NCBI GenBank assembly: GCA_022760475.1
Contig: JALEFZ010000004.1
Span: 1 to 64,000 of the forward strand
Reading direction: 5' to 3'
Origin: Bacteroidia bacterium
GTDB lineage: Bacteria; Bacteroidota; Bacteroidia; J057
DNA length: 64,000 nucleotides
Shown here: one piece after another, positions 26,043 through 34,453 of the stretch
Layout: every line of letters begins with the position of its first letter
How positions within the stretch are numbered: the stretch's first letter is position 1
Made by a program: the position numbers and the translations under genes
Notes under the pieces: model-generated
What the model saw: the letters and a program-made list of their open reading frames with translations, nothing else
The model's database searches: none
What the model was told of the DNA's origin: nothing

Positions 26043-27065
26043 CTACTCCTCATCGTGATAAATGCCAATGAACCTTTCTCCTGTAGATTTTGCATAGCCC
26101 CTGTACATCCCTGAGCTGTTGAATGGCATGGCGATGTTGCCATCTTTATCAACTGCGATGAGACCACCGCTGGCATTGATGGCTTTGAGCTTGTCCATGA
26201 TGATATAATTGGCTGCTTTTTCCAAGGATTCTTCCAGGTAGGACATACGGGCAGCGACGTCATAGGCTACCACATTTCGTATGAAGTACTCTCCATGGCC
26301 AGTACAGGAAACAGCACATGATGCATTGTCTGCATAGGTTCCTGCTCCAATGATGGGGGCATCTCCGACCCTCCCATATCTTTTGTTCATCATCCCTCCG
26401 GTGGAGGTTCCCGCGGCCAGGTTGCCCTCTTTATCCAGTGCAGCACAGCCTACAGTGCCATACTTTTTCTTCATGCCAGCTTGTGAAGCCATCTGGCCTT
26501 CGAGTATCCTGGCAAGTTGGCTCTTTCTTTTTTCGGTAATGAAGTAATCATTTTCCACCATTTCCAGTCCGTATGATTTTGCAAATATTTCCGCACCTTC
26601 CCCAGACATCATGACGTGCTTGGAAGAGTCCATGACCAACCTGGCTGCTGCAATTGGGCTTTTTATGGTTCTTACCCCGGCTACCGCACCTGAGTTTCTG
26701 CTTTTGCCATCCATAAAGGAAGCATCAAGTTCTGCCTTGCCCTGGTTGGTCAAGACCGCTCCTTTCCCAGAGTTGAAAAGTGGATTTTCTTCCATGCTTT
26801 GAATGGCAGCAATGACAGCATCCTGTGCAGCTCCACCTTCTTTGAGGATGGTTTCTCCTGCCTGTAAGGCTGTCTCCAAAGCGGCTCTATAAGCCTTCTC
26901 CAGTTCAGGAGTCATCTTGGATTTCTTGATGGCTCCGGCACCACCGTGAATCACCAAAGCATATTCAGGCCGTGCCTTTTTTTCTGCTGTGGTTTGTGCA
27001 TTTCCCGATTCACAGCCCCATTGGAGCATAAGAGGGATCACCAGTAGTAAGCATAAGTATCTCAT
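26043..27065 (-). CDS. Isoaspartyl peptidase / L-asparaginase (Ntn hydrolase), exported
   Basis: 340 residues. N-terminal signal with possible lipobox (LMLQWGC, Cys18). Plant-type asparaginase core: ALVIHGGAGAI (37-46), autocleavage nucleophile T204 in KYGTVGCAALD, substrate loop GTSTGGMMNKRYGRVGDAPIIGAGTYAD, and GHGEYFIRNVVAYDVAARM. The precursor should cleave itself before T204 into alpha and beta chains, then hydrolyse isoaspartyl dipeptides and asparagine. Export suggests use of peptides outside the cytoplasm. Monocistronic. Confidence 0.9.
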   Translation of the reverse strand: MRYLCLLLVIPLMLQWGCESGNAQTTAEKKARPEYALVIHGGAGAIKKSKMTPELEKAYRAALETALQAGETILKEGGAAQDAVIAAIQSMEENPLFNSGKGAVLTNQGKAELDASFMDGKSRNSGAVAGVRTIKSPIAAARLVMDSSKHVMMSGEGAEIFAKSYGLEMVENDYFITEKRKSQLARILEGQMASQAGMKKKYGTVGCAALDKEGNLAAGTSTGGMMNKRYGRVGDAPIIGAGTYADNASCAVSCTGHGEYFIRNVVAYDVAARMSYLEESLEKAANYIIMDKLKAINASGGLIAVDKDGNIAMPFNSSGMYRGYAKSTGERFIGIYHDEE

Positions 27066-27131
27066 ACATCATTTTTTTTTAGATTTGAAAAAATAAAAAT
27101 TAAGGATCACTCTCCAAAATTCTACCTCCAA

Positions 27132-27923
27132 ATGCCACTAAGACATAGGACTTTCTTCAAACTCTTGCCCCTTCTTTTTCTTTCTTTTATTCAATTGAGC
27201 TGCCAGATGCCTGAAAAAAGGGACAGCCAAGGAGAGCAAACTTCCACCCAAAACGAAGCTGTCAAAAGTCAGTGTATCATTGTAGTTACTGATAATTGGG
27301 ATACCGCAAATGGGAAGTTATACACCTTTTCCAAAAAAGGAAGCTGGGGAAAATGGGTCAAGGAAAGGCCTGTGATTGATGTATTAATAGGCAAAAAAGG
27401 CCTGGGATGGGGGATTGGAATTGATAATTTTAAGGGAAATGAAGGCCCCAAGAAGAAAGAGGGTGATTTGAAATCTCCCGCAGGTATATTTCAGCTTTCA
27501 AATGCCTTTGGCTATTCCAAAGGTGAAAGCAATTTCAATTGGCCATACATGCAAATCATCCCCAGCACCATGTGCATTGAGGATGGCGATTCTCGCTTTT
27601 ACAACAGAATCATAGATGAGGATACCCTTGTATCTGATTGGAGGGGAACTGACCATATGCTCAGAAAGGATGACCTCTACGAATGGGGTGTTTTTGTAGA
27701 GCACAACCCCAATCAGGTAAATGGAAGTGGCTCTTGTATCTTCCTCCATGTGTGGAGACCCGGAGGCAGTGGTACTGCTGGCTGTACCTCCATGGACAAA
27801 TCCGAGATGAAAAAACTGATCCAATGGCTTGATTCTGAGGCAGAAGTCCTGCTTGTGCAATGTCCACGTAGTGAATATTCAAAATTGCAATCTGCTTATA
27901 GCTTACCCTCAATTTATGATTAA
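27132..27923 (+). CDS. YkuD-like L,D-transpeptidase-fold lipoprotein
   Basis: 263 residues. Lipoprotein signal with Cys24 (SFIQLSC). The domain after residue 45 has the L,D-transpeptidase layout: KKEGDLKSPAGIFQL, then CIFLHVWRPGGSGTAGCTSMDKSEMKKLIQWL with the catalytic H-(x)n-G-C-T motif (His in FLHVW, Cys in AGCTS). Family enzymes cross-link or trim peptidoglycan or attach lipoproteins. The GTAGCT form belongs to the YafK/ErfK-like secreted subgroup common in Bacteroidota. Activity is inferred from the intact motif. Confidence 0.85.
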   Translation: MPLRHRTFFKLLPLLFLSFIQLSCQMPEKRDSQGEQTSTQNEAVKSQCIIVVTDNWDTANGKLYTFSKKGSWGKWVKERPVIDVLIGKKGLGWGIGIDNFKGNEGPKKKEGDLKSPAGIFQLSNAFGYSKGESNFNWPYMQIIPSTMCIEDGDSRFYNRIIDEDTLVSDWRGTDHMLRKDDLYEWGVFVEHNPNQVNGSGSCIFLHVWRPGGSGTAGCTSMDKSEMKKLIQWLDSEAEVLLVQCPRSEYSKLQSAYSLPSIYD

Positions 27924-28205
27924 TATTTTAGGAAATGCTGTACAAAAGTGTATGCGAACTATTTATATTGTCATAATATTCTACACTGAAAACAACCGAT
28001 CATTCAAGATAACCAACATTTAAAACTTCATTTTATACCATTTATACTTGCTAACAGACCATTCATGCATTTTGCGTAAAAGGCCAATCTTTGTGGCAAC
28101 ATATTTGCCTAATTGGGTATGAAAGCAACGAGCTTTGGCAAGAATAATCAGGAATGTTACCTGTTTAGGACTGCAAATTGATTGATGATTGATAAGACAA
28201 GTTCT

Positions 28206-28315
28206 CAAACAAACAATCTCTCTCTTGTCCGCAAGGACCTTACATCCAAATAAGTTTTTTCATGGTGTTTGTTTGGGTTTGGACCGCTCTTCGTGACGAA
28301 GAGCGGTTATCTTTT
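28206..28315 (+). ncRNA. Candidate structured small RNA with terminator
   Basis: Within a long gap (27924-28692) CAAACAAAC (28206-28214) is complementary to GTTTGTTTG (28267-28275). This outer stem encloses GTCC-GCAA-GGAC (28227-28238), a GNRA-capped hairpin, and is followed at once by a perfect 11-bp terminator stem ACCGCTCTTCG/CGAAGAGCGGT (28283-28293 with 28297-28307) and TATCTTTTT. The nearest upstream gene ends 360 bp earlier, so the terminator likely ends a separate transcript. The 5' end and promoter are not resolved. 27924-28205 is AT-rich with no convincing gene. Confidence 0.4.
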
Positions 28316-28364
28316 TGGGCTATTTGATAAATAGCAGGAAGCATTGATGTCCCATTCATTACAA

Positions 28365-28586
28365 CTATTCCCCATCTATATTCCCACCGAAAAAAACTTG
28401 AATTTCCTCCAATTGAGTAAGCAAATTATCAAAAGCCTGGTTTACTATTCCTGACATTGCCCAATAATTTGGGCTCACAGCCATTGTCATAGTGTAAGTT
28501 TCAGGCCTTTCTTCTTGAATAAATACCCAGGTTGCGTCATAGGTTGTATCTTCTTCCCAGCCCATATTTTTGTAGACTTGCTGCAA
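28365..28586 (-). pseudogene. Short orphan ORF, possible 3' gene remnant
   Basis: The minus strand is open from 28619 down to a stop at 28365-28367 without a good ATG near the 5' end; 28586 would be a TTG start. The 73-residue reading (KNMGWEEDTTYDATWVFIQE, ending LTQLEEIQVFFGGNIDGE) has protein-like composition but no family I recognise. A TAG lies in frame directly upstream at 28620-28622. It may be the tail of a lost gene or a small real protein with an unusual start. Confidence 0.3.
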
Positions 28587-28692
28587 TTCCCCATTTCGAC
28601 CAATAAAAATTAACCTTAACTACTTTATAAATTCATATATTTTCATTTGTTTATGGTGTAAGGAAAAACATTAACCTAACCTAACTAAGCTG

Positions 28693-28815
28693 ATGAAAAA
28701 CTTTAGGAAGCTATTGGCTTTTCTGATGCTGCTACTTTTTGTCTGGCTACATTATCCCAGAATTATCCAATTCTGGATGCACGATGTCCCAAGCATACTC
28801 GCAAGTGCGCTCTGA
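28693..28815 (+). CDS. 40-residue single-pass membrane peptide
   Basis: ATG at 28693-28695 to TGA at 28813-28815. The product is basic at the N-terminus (MKNFRKLL), has one hydrophobic helix (about 7-20, LAFLMLLLFVWLHY) and an amphipathic tail (RIIQFWMHDVPSILASAL). It is followed after 28 bp by a good terminator, so it looks like a free-standing short transcript. No homologue known to me; a small hydrophobic toxin or regulator peptide is possible, but no antisense RNA or antitoxin was identified. Confidence 0.5.
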   Translation: MKNFRKLLAFLMLLLFVWLHYPRIIQFWMHDVPSILASAL

Positions 28816-28843
28816 ACGGAAATCGATCCATTGAAACCAAATT

Positions 28844-28871
28844 AATTGCCCTTCCATACTGGAGGGCAATT
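28844..28871 (+). terminator. Terminator after the 40-residue peptide gene
   Basis: AATTGCCCTTCCA (28844-28856) pairs with TGGAGGGCAATT (28860-28871) with a single bulged base and a TAC loop; TTAGTTTTG follows. Confidence 0.75.
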
Positions 28872-29000
28872 TTAGTTTTGTAGCTTATTAGGAAGAAATT
28901 ATAAGGCTTTATGGATAGAATGAAGCAGTTTCGAGCTTTGGTTGAGGATAAATTACTAAATTAAGGAAATTCCATATATCCGACTTCGAAGAAAAGCTAC

Positions 29001-31211
29001 ATGAGGAAATTGTTACTCTACCTAATACTTGGATTCTTTGCTTCCCCTGCCATTGGCCAAACAGGAAACAACCCATGTTTGGATAGATTTCCCTTGCATG
29101 TAGTGGTGCTGGGATCTTCCACAGCTGCAGGTTCGGGCCCCTCGCACCCGGATAGTACCTGGGTAAATCGGTATAGGAGGACATTAAAATCTATAAATCC
29201 CAAGCACGAAGTAAGCAATCTCGCCAGAGGAGGCTATAATACCTATCGTCTGATGCCAACTGGCTTTATCCCTCCGGCAGGCTTTCCTGAACCTGATACT
29301 AGCCGAAACATTAGCATGGCATTGTCTCTCAATCCAGATGCAATTATCATCAATCTCCCCTCCAATGATGCAGCGATAAATGTCTCGGCAGCAGCCCAAA
29401 TGCAAAATTTTCGCATCATGGTGGATAGTGCGAGGAGGCAAGGCGTTCCGGTATGGGTGTGTACGACTCAACCCAGGGTGTTTTCTACCTCCAAGGTGTC
29501 GGTTCAGCTTGCCGTAAGGGATTCGATCTTTGCGGTTTTTGGCAGCAGGGCCATTGATTTTTGGAGTGGGCTTGCAGATAGTATTGGGCATCCTCTTGGA
29601 ACCTATGATTCTGGGGATGGGGTACATTTGAATGACGCTGGGCATAAGATTTTATTCGAAAGGGTACAGGCAGCAAATGTGCTGGATAGCGCCTTTGCCA
29701 TTAGGTATCAGACAGATAAGCCGATTCATACCTTGCTGAATTTGTCGGTGGAGTCCTCATGTGGAGGAAGCAGCGTTCCCATCACCCTATCCCGAATTAA
29801 TATTGGAGCTGAAGATTCTGCAAGGGCCGTTTTGAAGGTAAAGGCTATTCCCCTTTCGGGGGGCATGACTGTATCCTTTTCGGACAGCCTTGGGATGCTC
29901 TCATCCTGTGAGATCGACACTTCTAATATTTTCATTGAAATTCCAAGCGGAGGCTTGTGGGAAGTACTGGCCATAATCGAACAGGGAGGAAATAAAGATA
30001 GCCTAAGCAAGAAAATAAGGATGGCCTATGAAGCAGTTCCTTTGCCTTTTGATGAATCCATATGCATTGGGGAGGAGGCGAATTTATATGTCCTTCCAAA
30101 TGGACAGAACAAACTTTCCTGGTTCATCAACTCCCATGATACCATGCCCTTTCATCATGGAGATTCCTTGAATCTCACCAACCTTCTGACAGATACCACT
30201 TTTTGGGTGAGCAGTACAGGGGAGGAGGAACTTTGGTTTGATAGCTTACAAACGGTGGACATGTATGACAGAAGCTGGAATGGAATCATGGTAGACCTGA
30301 TTCCGGAGGTTGACCTTATCATGGACACACTTTTTCTGGCAACTAGTCAAATTGGGCAGCAAAGCATTTATTTATATACATGCCAGGGGGGACATCAAGG
30401 CAAGGAACAAGACCCACAGAGCTGGCAATTTTGGGATAGCATAACCGTAAATGTTCCCACCACCAGCAGTTGGTATCCTTTTCCACTGGATTCCTTTACT
30501 GTAAATGCAGGTGATAGCCTTGGTCTTTACATCCACTTTGCTGATCCTACTCATCGAATGCCTTATCAGGCGCTAAGCCAGGCGCGCAGCTTTTCAAACT
30601 CGGATTTGACCCTTGTGAGTGGTACAGGCATTTCTTTCACCTTTGGGCAGACGTTTTATCCAAGGATGATCAATGCAGGAATTGCTTATCATCAAAGGAT
30701 AGGTCCTTGTGAAAGCGATCGGCTAGCCATTGATGTTGATGTTACTGATCCTGCATTTAGCCTTGGGGTAGATACAGCAATGAATGTGGGAGATACGTTG
30801 TTGTTAAGTGGACCACCGGCAGATCATTACCTCTGGTCTACCGGGGATTCAAGTCAGCAAATAGAAGTTTTTTCTCCCTCGATGTCGGGAGATAGCCTGG
30901 AGGTATGGTTGCAAATCAATACAGGTCCTTCTTGTACTTTTAAGGACAGCATAAAGGTGGAGTTTTTAAGGACTACTTCAGTTTCAAAAGCCCTCGATGA
31001 GTTTTCTTTCAAATTCGATCCCCAAAACCGAATGTTCTGGCTAGAGGGCATGCCAGCTCGCAAAGAATCCTTGGTTTTGATAGATGTCATGGGCAGGGAG
31101 CTTTTTCGATGGGGTTGGAAAAAGGAAACACAGCCTTATTCGATTCCAGATATCTCTCCAGGTGTTTATTGGATTCATCCCATTAATGTTGCCATAAGGC
31201 TTTTTCATTAA
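29001..31211 (+). CDS. Secreted SGNH/GDSL hydrolase with T9SS-type C-terminus
   Basis: 736 residues, signal peptide (1-19, SPAIG). SGNH domain at about 30-235: block I VVLGSSTAAGSG with nucleophile Ser40, block III INLPSNDAAINVS with the oxyanion Asn, block V GDGVHLNDAGHKI with the catalytic Asp-His. Acyl esterases of this kind remove acetyl groups from sugars. Residues 240-660 are repeated beta-sandwich modules. The last 65 residues (FKFDPQNRMFWLEGM to ISPGVYWI) resemble a divergent T9SS type A sorting domain. Probably deacetylates a surface or environmental polysaccharide. Confidence 0.85.
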   Translation: MRKLLLYLILGFFASPAIGQTGNNPCLDRFPLHVVVLGSSTAAGSGPSHPDSTWVNRYRRTLKSINPKHEVSNLARGGYNTYRLMPTGFIPPAGFPEPDTSRNISMALSLNPDAIIINLPSNDAAINVSAAAQMQNFRIMVDSARRQGVPVWVCTTQPRVFSTSKVSVQLAVRDSIFAVFGSRAIDFWSGLADSIGHPLGTYDSGDGVHLNDAGHKILFERVQAANVLDSAFAIRYQTDKPIHTLLNLSVESSCGGSSVPITLSRINIGAEDSARAVLKVKAIPLSGGMTVSFSDSLGMLSSCEIDTSNIFIEIPSGGLWEVLAIIEQGGNKDSLSKKIRMAYEAVPLPFDESICIGEEANLYVLPNGQNKLSWFINSHDTMPFHHGDSLNLTNLLTDTTFWVSSTGEEELWFDSLQTVDMYDRSWNGIMVDLIPEVDLIMDTLFLATSQIGQQSIYLYTCQGGHQGKEQDPQSWQFWDSITVNVPTTSSWYPFPLDSFTVNAGDSLGLYIHFADPTHRMPYQALSQARSFSNSDLTLVSGTGISFTFGQTFYPRMINAGIAYHQRIGPCESDRLAIDVDVTDPAFSLGVDTAMNVGDTLLLSGPPADHYLWSTGDSSQQIEVFSPSMSGDSLEVWLQINTGPSCTFKDSIKVEFLRTTSVSKALDEFSFKFDPQNRMFWLEGMPARKESLVLIDVMGRELFRWGWKKETQPYSIPDISPGVYWIHPINVAIRLFH

Positions 31212-31226
31212 CTTTCATAAGTTAAT
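31207..31226. terminator. Small inverted repeat across the convergent gene ends
   Basis: ATTAACTT (31207-31214) and AAGTTAAT (31219-31226) pair perfectly around TCAT. The repeat spans the stop codons of both the SGNH hydrolase (plus) and the EamA exporter (minus), so it is part of both genes' ends. No T-run follows, hence only a weak terminator call. Confidence 0.35.
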
Positions 31227-32103
31227 CCGGTTCTTTCCTGATGCTCAATGTAGGTACCAAGCCTGCCATCAGGATGAGAAAACCACCTACCATTGTCCAG
31301 ACTCCCGGTTTTTGATTCAGCAGGATTAAAGCCAAAACAATTCCATAAAGGGGTTCCATACTTACGATGAGACTTGCAGTACTCGCCTTGATATGTGCCA
31401 GGCTTTCATTAAAAAGGCCATGGGCAATGCCAGTAAATAGAATTCCCAGGAGTATCAACAAACCCCAGGTATTCGGATTTACAGGGATTTCCAAGCCTAA
31501 ATTGAAGGGAATCAAGGTAAGGAATGCGAAGAGGTTTTGATAAGCTGCGATTTGCAGGCCAGTCATTTCTTTATTCAAGCCACGGTTTATAATCGCCATG
31601 ACGGAAAAGGAGGCCGCACCAGCCAGCCCCCAAAGGACTCCTTCAATCCCGAAATTTTCGTTGAGGGCATCTTTTCCGACGATGCTTACTCCAACCAGCA
31701 CCAGCAAGGCCAGCAAAATGTCCCTGCTGCTTATTTTTTCTCTAAAGAAAAGGGGTTCCAGTAGGCCAGTAAATAGTGGGAAGGTGCTGAAAGTCAGGAG
31801 TCCAATGGCTACATTGGTCATTTGTATGGCCTTAAAGAAAGCAAGCCAGTGAAAGGCCAAAATGATTCCTGTACTCACCAGCCTGAACCAGATATTCTTG
31901 TCCTTAGGGAAGGTCATTCTTCCAAATAAGGAAAGCCCAATGATCAGAGAGACAGAGGCAAAGAGGGTCCTGCCTGATACAATTTGAACAGGAAAAAGCC
32001 CCCCAAGCCATTCCGCAAATAATCCGGGAAATCCAAAAAGAAGGGTTGCCACATGTACCAGTATCAAACCTCGTCGGTGGGAATTCATGTCAGAATGATA
32101 CAA
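31222..32103 (-). CDS. DMT-superfamily EamA-type exporter
   Basis: 293 residues with ten predicted membrane helices arranged as two EamA repeats (about 8-140 and 150-285). Conserved segments include the end-of-helix motif FSTFPLFTGLLEPLFFREKIS and the second-repeat equivalent SLIVSMEPLYGIVLALILLNQKPG. RhaT/YdcZ-like members export metabolites or amino acids across the inner membrane by proton exchange; the substrate is not inferable. Monocistronic, convergent with the SGNH hydrolase gene (10-bp gap). Confidence 0.9.
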   Translation of the reverse strand: MYHSDMNSHRRGLILVHVATLLFGFPGLFAEWLGGLFPVQIVSGRTLFASVSLIIGLSLFGRMTFPKDKNIWFRLVSTGIILAFHWLAFFKAIQMTNVAIGLLTFSTFPLFTGLLEPLFFREKISSRDILLALLVLVGVSIVGKDALNENFGIEGVLWGLAGAASFSVMAIINRGLNKEMTGLQIAAYQNLFAFLTLIPFNLGLEIPVNPNTWGLLILLGILFTGIAHGLFNESLAHIKASTASLIVSMEPLYGIVLALILLNQKPGVWTMVGGFLILMAGLVPTLSIRKEPD

Positions 32104-32248
32104 CTATTTTGAACATGAAAGAATAAATAGGCTTGTATCTTTAAGTTTCAAACTAGTTCCTCCGTATTTTAGCAGTACTGGATTTAGCAAGTAAAAGCTG
32201 GAAGACTCATTTGCTTGCTACAATTTTATGGGCTATAATGTTATTGGC

Positions 32249-33208
32249 ATGAAAAAAATACAGCAGCTTAAAGTAGCGTATTTCTCGCTGATACTGATCC
32301 TTTTAACATTAATTCCTGTTTCAAAATCTTTCGGGCAATTTGAATTGAATCCCAGCTTTATTGGCACAGGGGGAGTTTCTATTCGACTTGGGAAGTATGT
32401 CAATCAGGTAGGACTAATTGGGCAGTTGGCTTATTTGGAAGAGTTTGTTCAAATCAATGCCCAGCTTCGCTTGACCTATAATTTTACCCAGTTGGGGCCC
32501 AGACCCAAGCTACCAGGCTGGGAAGTGCAAAGTTCACTCGGAGCAGTAGTGGCCTACGGGCCTGATTACCCGGCTCAAATGTTCCTTTCGCCTATCTCAA
32601 GCCAATTAGGAAGGAGGTATGCAACCGGATATGCCTGGACCTACTACTGGGATCAGATGAAAACCAGTCAGTGGACTGCTACTATAGGTCAGCATATTTC
32701 AGATATCAGCCTGATATCCGAGAACGATGCCTATACAGGCTTCATCGATGATAAATTTCGCACGGGTACATTTGCTGTGCTCTATCGGGTAGATAACTAC
32801 GAATTGGCTTGGAACACTATTCTTTGGACGGGTGATACCAGAAGCAAGGGGGTAAAACGGGTCAAGGAAACTGAATACCCGGCAAAATATGGCTATAAGG
32901 ACCTTTCTAATGGACTTTACGGAGCTTTTTCGCATGGAATCACCGCACTTCAAGCAAAGGCTCTCCTGCCATTTAATCAAGCTGTCCAGGCACAGTTGGG
33001 CTTAGATTCCGAGCGAATTCGCCATATGCTACAGAATCAATTGATTCATGACATGGTATTTTTACCTGAAAACTGGGTCAAGGCTAAAAATCCACATGTG
33101 CCTATGTTGGATAATGATGGCCAGCCATTCCTCTTTAAGGACGGACAAGCAATCAAGGCAGCAGCCTTGTATTTCAACCTGGCCTTGAATCCCACTTTAT
33201 TCTATTGA
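32249..33208 (+). CDS. Exported protein resembling the polymorphic toxin type 23 (Bacterial toxin 23) family
   Basis: About 319 residues from the chosen ATG at codon 8 of the longer reading (32228), which gives a normal signal peptide MKKIQQLKVAYFSLILILL ending SFGQ. The body (GGVSIRLGKYVNQVGLIGQLAYL, then YGYKDLSNGLYGAFSHG, AQLGLDSERIRHMLQNQLIHDMVFLPENW) matches what I remember of the Bacterial toxin 23 family of Bacteroidota. That name comes from polymorphic toxins, but this protein has no delivery module and no neighbouring immunity gene, so toxicity should not be assumed. The beta-rich N-terminal half looks like an outer-membrane or secreted protein. Confidence 0.6.
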   Translation: MKKIQQLKVAYFSLILILLTLIPVSKSFGQFELNPSFIGTGGVSIRLGKYVNQVGLIGQLAYLEEFVQINAQLRLTYNFTQLGPRPKLPGWEVQSSLGAVVAYGPDYPAQMFLSPISSQLGRRYATGYAWTYYWDQMKTSQWTATIGQHISDISLISENDAYTGFIDDKFRTGTFAVLYRVDNYELAWNTILWTGDTRSKGVKRVKETEYPAKYGYKDLSNGLYGAFSHGITALQAKALLPFNQAVQAQLGLDSERIRHMLQNQLIHDMVFLPENWVKAKNPHVPMLDNDGQPFLFKDGQAIKAAALYFNLALNPTLFY

Positions 33209-33212
33209 AAAT

Positions 33213-34352
33213 TTATTCTGGATTTTCGAACTCCTTCACTTCGACCATACCTGCATAAATTCCAAGGAACCGCTTTTTAAGGTCTGAAGGATCTCCATTG
33301 ACCTTGGACAAGCGTTTTTTCATCAATTCGATAAAACTTTGTTTTTCCTCTTCAGTGTATTTTGAAGCAAATATATCTTTCTGATGAAGCAAGTCGTAGG
33401 CAATGTAATTGCTCGGCCAGAGGGTATAGAGCTGATGGATCTCCTGGTCTATCAGCTTGGCCAATTCCTTGATCCAGTCATTCTTATTGTCCAGGCTAGG
33501 CAGAGAATCCAATTTATCATCCAAAGGCCTTCCGATAGAAATTTTAATCCTTCCCTTGGAGCTTCGAATGCCTGAAAGCATGGCTCTCTTATCGTCTTTG
33601 GTATAGGGTAGTTTATGTGCCTTATGATGTGTTTCCTCTGCTTTTAGGGCATCGCAGGGTTCAAATTCGTAACTAATGGCTAAGGGGACGATATTTAGTT
33701 CCTTAAAACTGGCCACTTTGTCTTCTGTTCCACTGATTTGGAGCATTTTTAAGACTGCAGGATGTGTTTGGTCTTTGCCATCCTTGGTTCTGCCACTCCG
33801 CTGGGCGATCCAGATAGAGCTATTTTCATTGATGATGGAGTGCCTCATGTACCTTGAAAGACGCTCTGAATAAGCCATCAACTGGTTTCTCGGGACTGAA
33901 CGATGAACTATAAAGGCCTTGTTGATCTTCATCAGATCTGTAATGAGATTCGAAACCATGAGGTTGTCACCTATGGCTATGCGAGTAGTATTTAATCCTG
34001 CATCATGCAGGGCCACATTAAAAAAGGCGGAGTCGAGAATGATGTCCCTGTGGTTGGATATGAAGAGGTAGGCCTGATCAGGTTTAAGGTTTTCGATGCC
34101 TTGAACTTCGAAGCCTTTGCTACTCATAGCAAGGATACGAAGAAGGGTTTCATGGATATAACCTGCCTGAAACTGTTCTACACGTGTTATATTTTTCAGA
34201 TCTTCAATGATCTGGCTCTTGGTCAACTCTGGAAATAAAACCCCCATCATAATGAAGAAAGAAGGTTTTTCAATTAATCTTTGGAATACCTCCTGAACCT
34301 CGTAATCATAATAAGGCCTTATGTCATCAAAAGACAAAACGAAATCTGTCAT
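33213..34352 (-). CDS. PlsC-type 1-acyl-glycerol-3-phosphate acyltransferase
   Basis: 379 residues without a signal peptide. The acyltransferase motif I is FISNHRDIILDSAFF near residue 100-114, motif III around IWIAQRSGRTKDGKD (about 185-199) and a proline-containing block IV VPLAISYEFEPCDAL. The His-to-Asp distance is H-x5-D rather than the textbook H-x4-D; I believe this is normal for this longer Bacteroidota subgroup. It should acylate lysophosphatidate or a related acceptor in membrane lipid synthesis. Convergent to the toxin-23-like gene with a 4-bp gap. Confidence 0.82.
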   Translation of the reverse strand: MTDFVLSFDDIRPYYDYEVQEVFQRLIEKPSFFIMMGVLFPELTKSQIIEDLKNITRVEQFQAGYIHETLLRILAMSSKGFEVQGIENLKPDQAYLFISNHRDIILDSAFFNVALHDAGLNTTRIAIGDNLMVSNLITDLMKINKAFIVHRSVPRNQLMAYSERLSRYMRHSIINENSSIWIAQRSGRTKDGKDQTHPAVLKMLQISGTEDKVASFKELNIVPLAISYEFEPCDALKAEETHHKAHKLPYTKDDKRAMLSGIRSSKGRIKISIGRPLDDKLDSLPSLDNKNDWIKELAKLIDQEIHQLYTLWPSNYIAYDLLHQKDIFASKYTEEEKQSFIELMKKRLSKVNGDPSDLKKRFLGIYAGMVEVKEFENPE

Positions 34353-34453
34353 TAAGGCTGAATTGGTTTTTGGGTGAACTTCAAATTCCCTTAGGAAAGT
34401 TTGAACCGCAATATAGGATTATTTTGTCGGATGGATTGGCCGAAATATTTTTT

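Noticed and set aside
28020-28208. 62-codon minus-strand ORF
   Set aside because: Composition (many Cys, Lys, scattered hydrophobics) does not look coding, and the region is better explained as the flank of the structured RNA candidate.
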